In this document: positions 1 through 5,435 of the stretch, piece after piece
How positions within the stretch are numbered: position 1 is the stretch's first letter
Layout of the letters: each line of letters opens with the position of its first letter
DNA from: Pseudomonadota bacterium
GTDB taxonomy: Bacteria > Pseudomonadota > Alphaproteobacteria > Sphingomonadales > Sphingomonadaceae
NCBI GenBank assembly: GCA_023424275.1
Contig: JAFAED010000144.1
Span: 1-5,933 of the forward strand
Direction of reading: 5' to 3'
Length of the DNA stretch: 5,933 nucleotides
Made by a program: the position numbers and the translations under genes
Notes under the pieces: generated by a model
Told to the model about the DNA's origin: nothing
Seen by the model: only the letters and a program-made list of their open reading frames with translations
The model's database searches: none

Positions 1-99
1 CCCGGCAAATGGGCCAAGCTCAACGGCTGGGGCGACGTCGACGAAGCGAAGCGCATCATCGTCGAGTGCATCGAGCGCGCGAAGAAGACCGGCTTCTAA
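1..99 (+). CDS. ppa: Inorganic pyrophosphatase, C-terminal fragment
   Basis: This is the last 32 codons of a gene that begins before the window, open from base 1 and ending in TAA. The peptide starts PGKWAKLNGWGDVDEAKR and ends ERAKKTGF. It follows the C-terminus of family I inorganic pyrophosphatases, where a GKWVK..GW segment leads into an EAK-rich final helix ending ERAK (compare E. coli Ppa as recalled). The enzyme is a cytoplasmic, Mg-dependent hydrolase that splits pyrophosphate from biosynthetic reactions into two phosphates. The catalytic aspartates lie upstream and cannot be checked. The stop overlaps the stop of the convergent channel gene, so there is no intergenic space. The identification rests on a short tail and is probable rather than certain. 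Confidence 0.72.
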   Translation, partial: PGKWAKLNGWGDVDEAKRIIVECIERAKKTGF

Positions 100-1037
100 G
101 TTTCCGCAGCGGGCGCCGGGCCCTGGCCCGGCGTCCCCAGCATGCGCACATCGGTTCGCGGATAAGGGATGCGGATTCCTGCTTCCTTAAACCGGTCCCA
201 GATGCCGAGAAAAACCTCGCCCTGGATGTTGCCAAGTCCTGCTTCGGGATCCGAAATCCAGTATCGCAATTCATGCTCCACCGCGCGCTCACCGAATGCG
301 GTGATCCAGACAACGGGCTCGGGCTCGTTCAGGATGCGCGGGTTTTCCTTTGCGGTTTCGACCATCAGCCGCTGTGCAAGCCTCAAATCGCAGTCATAGC
401 CGACCGGCACGCGCATCCGCACGCGCACCTCGGGGCTCGCATAGCTCCAATTCTCGACCGGCTGCGTCATCAGCAATTCGTTCGGGATCAGATGCTTCTT
501 GCCATCGCGCGTGATGACGTTGACCGCGCGCACCCCGATCTTGGCGACGCGCCCGACATTGGGGACACCGCCGGGTAGCGCCGATCCGCCCATCGAACTG
601 CCATCACCGACGACGACAATATCGCCCGGCTTGATCGACCGATCCATCAGCAGGATGATCCCCGCGATGAGATTGCCGACGGTCTTCTGAAGCCCGAAAC
701 CGATCGCGAGGCCGGCGGCGCCCGAAAAGACTGCAAGCGCGGTCAGGTCGATGCCGAGCAGGTCGATGCCGAACAGCATCGCAAAGACAAAGAGCGCGAT
801 CGCGATCAGCTTTTCGGCAAGCAGCCGCTGCGTTGCGTCAATCTGTGTGTTGCGGCGAAGCAGCCATTTGATCGACCGCAGGATGATTCGCACCGCGAGG
901 TAGAGCAGCACCGCGACAATGATCGTCGAGAACAGCCCGTACAGCGACAGCCGGTACGATCCGACGTCGATGCCGATCGCCTTCAGCGCCTCGACCGTGC
1001 GGACGACGCCTTCGGGCAGACCGTCCATCGCGGTCAT
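96..1037 (-). CDS. MscS-family small-conductance mechanosensitive ion channel
   Basis: The predicted protein has 313 residues and would be an inner-membrane channel that opens under membrane tension and releases solutes on hypo-osmotic shock. Hydrophobic segments lie at about residues 33-53, 77-96 and 100-130. The third is the pore helix, with the small-residue pattern GAAGLAIGFGLQ (about 106-117) followed by VGNLIAGI. The soluble MscS beta domain follows, with GD at about 138-139, then G.V..I..R...I..RDG, LIPNE and VENWSY, and a mixed alpha/beta C-terminal domain. A Gly-rich insertion follows the GD motif. The chosen start at 1037 overlaps the metC stop (ATGA). An in-frame ATG at 1136 would add 33 Arg-rich residues out of metC coding sequence and was not used. 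A second ATG lies three codons downstream. There is no strong Shine-Dalgarno sequence, so translational coupling to metC is likely. The substrate is unknown. Confidence 0.9.
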   Translation of the reverse strand: MTAMDGLPEGVVRTVEALKAIGIDVGSYRLSLYGLFSTIIVAVLLYLAVRIILRSIKWLLRRNTQIDATQRLLAEKLIAIALFVFAMLFGIDLLGIDLTALAVFSGAAGLAIGFGLQKTVGNLIAGIILLMDRSIKPGDIVVVGDGSSMGGSALPGGVPNVGRVAKIGVRAVNVITRDGKKHLIPNELLMTQPVENWSYASPEVRVRMRVPVGYDCDLRLAQRLMVETAKENPRILNEPEPVVWITAFGERAVEHELRYWISDPEAGLGNIQGEVFLGIWDRFKEAGIRIPYPRTDVRMLGTPGQGPAPAAET

Positions 1038-2239
1038 CCCGCCATCGCGGCAAAGCCGCGTTCGAGGTCGGCGATCAGGTCCGCGGGATGTTCGAGCCCG
1101 ACGGACAGGCGGATGAGCGGATCGGGGTCGGTCCACGCCACCGCGGTGCGGATTTCCGCCGGATTGCTCGGGACGACCAGGCTTTCATAGCCGCCCCAGC
1201 TGAAACCGATGCCAAAGGCCGACAGCGCATCGATGAAGCGGGTCCGGCCTGCGTCATCGGCGCCCTTCAGCGTGAAGCCGAACAGGCCGCTGGTCCCGGT
1301 AAAGTCGCGCGCCCAGATCGCGTGCCCCGGATCGCCGGGCAGCGCGGGATGCAGCACCCGCCCGACCTCGGCGCGCCCCGCGAGCCAGGTCGCGATCGCA
1401 AGGCCATTCTCGCCGTGCCGCGCCAGACGGACGTCGAGCGTCCGCAGCCCGCGCAGCATCAGCGCGCAATCGTCGGGCGAAACCGACAGGCCAAGCTGGT
1501 AGGTCGCCTGCCGCAGCCGGGGCCACAATGCCCTCGTCGCGGTCAGCGCGCCCATCATCGCGTCGCTGTGCCCGCCGACATATTTGGTCAGGCTCATCGC
1601 CGTCACATCGACGCCAAGCGCCAGCGCGGGAAACAGCAGCGGCGTCGCCCAAGTATTGTCGAGCATCGTCGTCACGCCGCGCGCACGCGCGATAGCGACG
1701 ATCGCAGGGATATCCTGCACCTCAAAGGTCAGGCTGCCCGGCGATTCGAGGAAGATCAGCTTTGTTGTCGGCGTGATCAGGTCGGCGATGCCGGCGCCGA
1801 TCGACGGGTCGTAATAGGTCGTCGTCACCCCGAAACGCGCCAGCATGCCGTTGCAGAACAGGCGCGTCGGTTCATAGGCATTGTCAACCATCAACAGATG
1901 ATCGCCGGGCGACAGGAGCGCGAGCAGCCCCGCCGAAATCGCCGCGACGCCCGACGGATAGAGCAAGGTCCCTTCGGCTCCCGGTTCGATATCGGTCAGC
2001 GCGTCGGCGAGCGCCCACACCGTCGGCGTCCCGCGCCGGCCGTAATAGAGCTTGTCGTGCGTGGCATGGCCGCGCGCCTTCAGGTCGGGGATATTGTCGT
2101 ACAGGATCGTCGAGGCACGCCACACCGGCGGGTTGACGACGCTGCCGCCCAGCCGCGGATCGCCGGTCCATTCGGGCCGGCGCCCGCCCTGCACAAGCTT
2201 CGTTGCGGGGCGGAGATCTTTATCGTCACGGCTGTTCAT
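1034..2239 (-). CDS. metC: Cystathionine beta-lyase (PLP-dependent)
   Basis: A 401-residue cytoplasmic enzyme of the Cys/Met-metabolism PLP family (fold type I aminotransferase). It cleaves cystathionine to homocysteine, pyruvate and ammonia, the step before methionine. Visible landmarks are YYGRRGTPT at about 65-73 (Tyr and Arg that hold the PLP phosphate of the neighbouring subunit), YPSGVAA at about 94-100, AYEPTRLF with the stacking Tyr122, FLESPGS at about 163-169, LDNTW with Asp194, and SLTKYVGGHSD with the PLP Lys219. SWGGYES at 347-353 and RLSVGLE from Arg377 bind the substrate carboxylate. The SWGGYESL and AYEP motifs match MetC rather than MetB. The start at 2239 has AAGG five bases upstream (2245-2248). 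Starting at 2407 would add 56 low-complexity Arg/Pro residues and overlap sseA by about 100 bases, so it was rejected. The gene lies between sseA and the channel gene. Confidence 0.95.
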   Translation of the reverse strand: MNSRDDKDLRPATKLVQGGRRPEWTGDPRLGGSVVNPPVWRASTILYDNIPDLKARGHATHDKLYYGRRGTPTVWALADALTDIEPGAEGTLLYPSGVAAISAGLLALLSPGDHLLMVDNAYEPTRLFCNGMLARFGVTTTYYDPSIGAGIADLITPTTKLIFLESPGSLTFEVQDIPAIVAIARARGVTTMLDNTWATPLLFPALALGVDVTAMSLTKYVGGHSDAMMGALTATRALWPRLRQATYQLGLSVSPDDCALMLRGLRTLDVRLARHGENGLAIATWLAGRAEVGRVLHPALPGDPGHAIWARDFTGTSGLFGFTLKGADDAGRTRFIDALSAFGIGFSWGGYESLVVPSNPAEIRTAVAWTDPDPLIRLSVGLEHPADLIADLERGFAAMAG

Positions 2240-2244
2240 GCCCG

Positions 2245-2289
2245 CCTTGTTAGCGTGCCGCTCGCCAAAAGCCAGCGGCACGAAACAAG
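2245..2289 (-). promoter_or_regulatory. Hairpin in the sseA-metC gap covering part of the metC Shine-Dalgarno
   Basis: In the transcript (minus strand) a 9-bp perfect stem pairs 2274-2282 with 2254-2262 (CGTGCCGCT with AGCGGCACG). It is extended across a small asymmetric internal loop by 6 bp, CTTGTT (2284-2289) with AACAAG (2246-2251). Three of the four bases of the metC ribosome binding site AAGG (2245-2248) fall in the outer stem. No T-run follows, so it is not a canonical terminator. It could tune metC translation, stabilise a processed mRNA end, or be incidental. The pairing is read directly from the sequence; the function is inferred. Confidence 0.5.
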
Positions 2290-2306
2290 CGGCAGACAGC
2301 GGGGCC

Positions 2307-3149
2307 TCAGGCCGCGCCGGTCGCCTTCGGTGTCGCGGGATCGGCACCCCATTCGACCCAGCTGCCGTCATAGACCGCGACATCGTCCTTGCCGAGCAGA
2401 TGCGCACCGAACGCGACCACGGTCGCGGTCATGCCGCTGCCGCACGTCGTGACAAGCGGCTTGTCGAGGTCGACGCCTGCGGCATCGAACGCGGCCTTGA
2501 GCGCATCGCCCTGTTTCCAAGTGCCGTCGGCGTTGAACAGCTCGCCATGCGGCAGGCTGCGCGAATTCGGGATATGGCCGGGAGCGAGGCCCGGGCGCGG
2601 ATCGCGTTCTTCGCCGGTGAAGCGTGCGGCAGGGCGCGCATCGACGACCTGCTCGGCGCCGCTGTCGACGTTCGCAAGCATCTGATCCTTTGTGCGCACA
2701 GCCTTGGCGTCGCGCCACACGGTGAAGTGGCGATGGCGCAGCGTCTGCTTGCCCATCTCGAGCGCGCGGCCTTCGGCCTTCCATTTGGCGAGCCCGCCGT
2801 CGAGCAGCGCGACGTCATGGGCACCGAACAGCTTGAGCAGCCACCATGCACGCGCCGCGCTCTTCAGCGGGCTGTCGTCATAGATCACGATCCGGCTGCC
2901 ATCGCCAAGGCCGAGCGATTGCATGCGGCTTGCGAATTTTTCGGCCGGCGGCGCCATATTGTCGATGGCGTTCGACGCATCGGCCAGCTCGGCAAGATCC
3001 ATGAACACCGCGCCGGGGATATGGCCCGCTTCATATTCGGCGCGGGCGTCGCGCCCGGCATCGGCCAAGAATTTCGTCGCATCGACGACCCGCAGGTCGG
3101 ATGCCCCCAGTTCGCGTTCCAGCCAGTCGGTTGAGACCAAGGCGTCCAT
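2307..3149 (-). CDS. sseA: 3-Mercaptopyruvate sulfurtransferase (SseA-type, two rhodanese domains)
   Basis: A 280-residue protein, the usual length for this family, with two tandem rhodanese domains (about 5-120 and 145-275). It transfers sulfur from 3-mercaptopyruvate to thiol or cyanide acceptors through a cysteine persulfide. The first, catalytically inactive domain shows VVDATKF, Y..GHIPGAVFMD and VIYDDS..KSAARAWW. The second shows VVDARPAARF, PRPGLAPGHIPNSRSLP and the active loop CGSGMTA with Cys236. CGSG.TA is the mercaptopyruvate type; thiosulfate rhodaneses usually have CRKG. The C-terminal DGSWVEWG is also typical. The start at 3149 has AGGAG (3156-3160) at ideal spacing. A longer frame from 3206 would add 19 residues before that site. 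It is probably the first gene of the sseA-metC-channel operon. No signal peptide is seen, so it should be cytoplasmic. Confidence 0.94.
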   Translation of the reverse strand: MDALVSTDWLERELGASDLRVVDATKFLADAGRDARAEYEAGHIPGAVFMDLAELADASNAIDNMAPPAEKFASRMQSLGLGDGSRIVIYDDSPLKSAARAWWLLKLFGAHDVALLDGGLAKWKAEGRALEMGKQTLRHRHFTVWRDAKAVRTKDQMLANVDSGAEQVVDARPAARFTGEERDPRPGLAPGHIPNSRSLPHGELFNADGTWKQGDALKAAFDAAGVDLDKPLVTTCGSGMTATVVAFGAHLLGKDDVAVYDGSWVEWGADPATPKATGAA

Positions 3150-3228
3150 GTCATGCTCCTGTTGCGACCGACCGGGGACCTTTTTGCCTGTCCCTCGCCC
3201 GGCCATCCTGCTGTGGCTTCTTTCCGGG

Positions 3229-3264
3229 GATAGGCAGCCTATGCCCCGCCCCGCGCTTTTTCAA
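3229..3264 (-). promoter_or_regulatory. Candidate sseA promoter with overlapping 13-bp palindrome
   Basis: On the minus strand TTGAAA (3259-3264) is followed after 17 bases by TAGGCT (3236-3241), a fair -35 but poor -10 element for the housekeeping sigma factor. That would leave a leader of about 80 bases before sseA. The -10 lies inside an inverted repeat, ATAGGC-A-GCCTAT (3230-3242), which could be an operator. The -35 falls inside the hairpin at 3251-3270. This is the best candidate in the gap but it is weak. Confidence 0.22.
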
Positions 3265-3270
3265 GCGCGG
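3251..3270 (-). terminator. 8-bp hairpin downstream of the Pro-rich protein gene
   Basis: CCGCGCTT (3251-3258) and AAGCGCGG (3263-3270) form a perfect 8-bp stem. Read on the minus strand the loop is GAAA, a GNRA tetraloop. It lies 60 bases past the stop of the gene at 3330-4637 and could mark that transcript's 3' end. No T-run follows, so it is not a standard intrinsic terminator. A six-T run on the minus strand at 3305-3310 is nearer the stop but has only an imperfect stem around it. Confidence 0.3.
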
Positions 3271-3329
3271 TGGAGATGTGCCTTAGCCGATGCTGCACCG
3301 CAACAAAAAAGCGGCGCATTTTGGGTCGA

Positions 3330-4637
3330 TTATTGCGTGCGCCGGATTGCGGTCGCGCGCGCGCCCGGGCGGTCGACCGCATAGGAAGCTCGGTCGAGCG
3401 CCAGCGGCGCCAGCTTCTCGCTGCCGCTCGCGCCCTGTTCGCGTCCAAGCACGAAACTGCTCGCATTCTGGCCGAAGGCTTCGCCCTCGCCGTCCCAATG
3501 ATAAGTGACGTCGAACGCCATCACCGGGACCAGCATCGGCTTTCCGGCGATCATCAGCGGTTCGACCGCGGCGCGCGGCAGCATGACTTCGGTCGACAAC
3601 TCTTCCCCCCCGCCGGACGCAAGCATGATGTCGTCGCGCAGCACGCTGCCGCCCGCACCGTCAAAGAAACGGCCGAGCACCGGCTCGGGCATCGCCGATC
3701 CCTGGTTCAGCGCAATGCGGACCATCAGGCCGGTCGCGGGCAAAGCGCCCTCGTTCACGAGATGCAGCGCAAAGCCGACGGCGACATGGTCGGGCGCGAA
3801 ACGGATGCTGCGAATGTCGAGCCGCACGCCGACCTGCGCGCGCCGCTCCCCGGTTGCACGGGTGACGAGCGGCGACGCGGCCGGCACGTCCCGGTTCGGA
3901 GCGGGCGGGATCGGAGTCGGGGTCGGTGTCCGGCGCGGCGCAACGGGCGTTGCCGGCGCCGGGGCAGCGCGCGGCGCCGCGGCGGGTATTGGGCGCGGAT
4001 CATCGACGCTGTCGACGTTCGTGCCCGCGGTCCGGCGGCGCCAATACCAAAAAGCCGCGCCGACGGCGGCGAGCGCCGCGAGCAACCAGGCCCAGAGCGG
4101 CGTCCCGGCGCTGTCGCTGTCCCCCGCTTCTGCGGCCGGAACATCGTCGGCGGCGGGCGCCGGTACCGAAACCGGGGCCGCGACCGGCCCGGCGATGTCG
4201 CCGGGCTGCTGTTGCGGCTGCGTTTCAGGGGTTTCGGGGCTCGTCGGGGCCGCCGCAGCGGGGCTGTCGGATGGCGTGCGCGACGTCGCCGGTGTTTCGC
4301 GGCGCGGTGTAGGCGACGGATTCGCGGGAGGCGTCGTCGCAGGCTGCGTCGGGGCGACTCGCGGCGGGGTTGGCGTGGGGGCGGGCGTCGGCTGCGGCCC
4401 TAGCCGTTCACCCGGCCCAACGGGCGGCAGGCCATTGTCGGAGGGTCCCTGGACACCCGGGGTGCGACCGTCATCGGCGGGCGGCAGGCGAAAATCGAGC
4501 GGGCGCGACGACGGCGGCGGCGTCGGGTTGCCATTTTCCTGCGCCCGAACGGGACCGGCGGCTGCCAACGACAGAGCAAGCGCCATCAGCGGCAATGACG
4601 CCGCCTTGCTTGCCTGCCCCTTAAACCCGTTTTTCAT
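3330..4637 (-). CDS. Hypothetical membrane-anchored protein: signal peptide, Pro-rich linker, TM segment, beta-rich C-terminal domain
   Basis: I do not recognise a named family for this 435-residue protein. Residues 1-32 form a signal peptide: basic start with Lys at 2, 6 and 11, hydrophobic core at about 15-27, and a VRA-QE cleavage site. Residues 33-177 are low-complexity Pro/Thr/Ala, including runs such as PTPAPTPTPP. Residues 180-199 (PLWAWLLAALAAVGAAFWYW) form one membrane helix, followed by RRR. A second Pro/Ala-rich linker (214-256) leads to a domain at about 265-420 with alternating hydrophobic residues and an LVNEGALPATGLMVRI segment, suggestive of an immunoglobulin-like or CARDB-like beta sandwich. 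The positive-inside rule puts the C-terminal domain in the cytoplasm if the signal is cleaved. The start at 4637 gives the best signal peptide, with GGA upstream; ATG 4661 would add 8 residues. The neighbours give no clue to function. Confidence 0.8.
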   Translation of the reverse strand: MKNGFKGQASKAASLPLMALALSLAAAGPVRAQENGNPTPPPSSRPLDFRLPPADDGRTPGVQGPSDNGLPPVGPGERLGPQPTPAPTPTPPRVAPTQPATTPPANPSPTPRRETPATSRTPSDSPAAAAPTSPETPETQPQQQPGDIAGPVAAPVSVPAPAADDVPAAEAGDSDSAGTPLWAWLLAALAAVGAAFWYWRRRTAGTNVDSVDDPRPIPAAAPRAAPAPATPVAPRRTPTPTPIPPAPNRDVPAASPLVTRATGERRAQVGVRLDIRSIRFAPDHVAVGFALHLVNEGALPATGLMVRIALNQGSAMPEPVLGRFFDGAGGSVLRDDIMLASGGGEELSTEVMLPRAAVEPLMIAGKPMLVPVMAFDVTYHWDGEGEAFGQNASSFVLGREQGASGSEKLAPLALDRASYAVDRPGARATAIRRTQ

Positions 4638-4718
4638 TCCGTTTCCGCGATCCCGAATCATGCAGTTGGACCTGCACCGGTGAATTGGCGCTGAACCCGG
4701 CCGCGCCCGACTTGTCGA

Positions 4719-4751
4719 CGGGGGCACCAGCCGCGCTGCGCAAAGCCCCCG
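4719..4751. repeat. 7-bp GC inverted repeat in the divergent region
   Basis: CGGGGGC (4719-4725) pairs with GCCCCCG (4745-4751) around a 19-base loop. It lies between the divergent starts of the Pro-rich protein gene and queF. At this GC content such a stem can arise by chance, and no function is claimed. Confidence 0.2.
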
Positions 4752-4796
4752 ATCGGCCCGGCGTCAAGTCCGAACGTCAATCAGGAGCCTCCGCCC

Positions 4797-4877
4797 GTGA
4801 TGCAGCCCGATGACGCCTCGGGCGGAAACGCAAAGCGCTTCCGCCCGAGGCGATCAGGCTCTAGACGGTTTCCATGA
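4797..4877 (+). CDS. Possible 25- or 26-codon leader ORF coupled to queF
   Basis: An open frame begins at GTG 4797 or ATG 4800, 9 or 12 bases after AGGAG (4783-4787), and ends in TGA at 4875-4877. That stop overlaps the queF start codon (ATGA). The peptide begins [10 protein letters not shown] and has six Arg in its second half. Its codons include AGG, CGA, TCA, TCT and AGA, which are unlike the neighbouring genes and argue against selection on the protein. queF itself has only weak Shine-Dalgarno matches (AGG 15 bases upstream, ACGG nearer), so translation of this frame could deliver ribosomes to it. It may be a leader whose translation matters more than its product, or chance. Confidence 0.3.
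   Translation: MMQPDDASGGNAKRFRPRRSGSRRFP
4814..4852 (+). promoter_or_regulatory. Perfect 14-bp inverted repeat (hairpin) in the queF leader
   Basis: CGCCTCGGGCGGAA (4814-4827) is matched exactly by its reverse complement at 4839-4852. The 11-base interior can add three more pairs (CGC with GCG) around an AAA loop. The hairpin ends 21 bases before the queF ATG. No T-run follows on either strand, so it is not a canonical terminator. It may be a leader element controlling queF or one copy of an interspersed palindromic repeat; the sequence alone cannot decide. Confidence 0.6.
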
Positions 4878-5344
4878 GTGATTCCAGCCGCCCGCCGCTC
4901 GCGCCGAAGCATCTCGGCCAGTCGAGCGAACTTCCTGCCGCACCCGAAGCCGCGGTGCTCGACTATGTTCCCAACCCGCGCACCGGCGAGCTTTACCTCG
5001 TCCGCTTCGCCGCGCCCGAATTCACCTCGCTGTGCCCCGTGACCGGCCAGCCCGATTTCGCGCATCTCGTCATCGATTATGCACCCGGCGAAACGATCGT
5101 CGAATCCAAGAGCCTGAAGCTGTTTCTCGGCAGCTTTCGCAATCACGCGGGCTTCCATGAGGATTGCACCGTCGGCATCGGCCGCCGCCTGGTCGACGAG
5201 ATGCAGCCCCGGTGGCTGCGCATCGGCGGTTACTGGTATCCGCGCGGCGGCATCCCGATCGACGTTTTCTGGCAATCGGGCGCGCCGCCCGCCGGCCTGT
5301 GGCTTCCCGATCAGGGCGTCGCGCCCTACCGCGGGCGGGGCTAG
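4874..5344 (+). CDS. queF: NADPH-dependent 7-cyano-7-deazaguanine (preQ0) reductase, QueF
   Basis: A 156-residue cytoplasmic enzyme of the unimodular (YkvM-like) QueF class in the tunnelling fold superfamily. It reduces the nitrile of preQ0 to the amine of preQ1 with two NADPH, on the way to the tRNA wobble base queuosine. The catalytic residues are in place: Cys54 in [12 protein letters not shown] forms the thioimide with substrate, and Asp61 is the proton donor. The QueF signature [21 protein letters not shown] (split here as 77-88 and 89-97) includes His95 and Glu96, which bind the purine. The spacing matches Bacillus QueF, whose equivalents are Cys55 and Asp62 as recalled. An in-frame TAG at 4862 makes ATG 4874 the first possible start; its Shine-Dalgarno is weak. 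No other queuosine gene lies in the window. The gene appears to be the first cistron after a structured leader. Confidence 0.95.
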   Translation: MSDSSRPPLAPKHLGQSSELPAAPEAAVLDYVPNPRTGELYLVRFAAPEFTSLCPVTGQPDFAHLVIDYAPGETIVESKSLKLFLGSFRNHAGFHEDCTVGIGRRLVDEMQPRWLRIGGYWYPRGGIPIDVFWQSGAPPAGLWLPDQGVAPYRGRG

Positions 5345-5363
5345 GGCCAGGGCCCAAGGCCCC
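5337..5363 (+). terminator. GC-rich hairpin over the queF stop codon
   Basis: GGGGC (5337-5341) pairs with GCCCC (5359-5363). Inside it GGGC (5344-5347) pairs with GCCC (5352-5355) around CAGG. The stem includes the queF stop TAG (5342-5344) and is followed by an AT-rich stretch (AAGCAATATTTCT) without a clean T-run. It could end or protect the queF transcript. It is weak as an intrinsic terminator. Confidence 0.3.
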
Positions 5364-5414
5364 AAGCAATATTTCTATCGATTCAGTTGGTATTTCATCT
5401 TTCCGTCACGAATT

Positions 5415-5432
5415 GTTGACACTAGTGTCAAC
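5415..5432. promoter_or_regulatory. 18-bp perfect palindrome, candidate operator at the thioesterase start
   Basis: GTTGACACTAGTGTCAAC is a perfect palindrome ending three bases before the ATG at 5436. It sits in an AT-rich island (about 5364-5440) unlike the GC-rich surroundings, and it occupies the position where a ribosome binding site would be. The symmetry fits a dimeric repressor such as a TetR-family protein, a common arrangement for acyl-CoA metabolism genes; the regulator is inferred, not seen. The embedded TTGACA is unlikely to be the -35 of this gene because the matching -10 would lie inside the coding region. Confidence 0.6.
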
Positions 5433-5435
5433 GAT

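Noticed and set aside
2240..2407. Upstream ATG for metC at 2407 (56 extra residues)
   Set aside because: The extension is Arg/Pro-rich, overlaps sseA coding sequence and lies before a good AAGG-preceded ATG at 2239 where similarity to MetC begins.
1088..2452. Long plus-strand open frame (454 codons) antisense to metC
   Set aside because: It is Arg/Gln/His-rich low-complexity sequence typical of the antisense of a high-GC gene, while the minus strand encodes a clear MetC with all catalytic residues.
3505..4683. Long plus-strand open frame (392 codons) rich in Gly/Ala/Val opposite the Pro-rich gene
   Set aside because: The Gly/Ala/Val repeats are the complement of Pro/Ala/Thr codons. The minus reading has a proper signal peptide, a membrane helix and a folded-looking domain.
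4780..4873. preQ1 riboswitch before queF
   Set aside because: The type I aptamer's A-rich 3' tail and C-rich loop are absent, and I could not fit types II or III. The structure seen is a long GC-rich hairpin instead.
4781..5365. Minus-strand open frame (194 codons) across queF
   Set aside because: It lies opposite an intact QueF with its catalytic residues and shows no recognisable motif.
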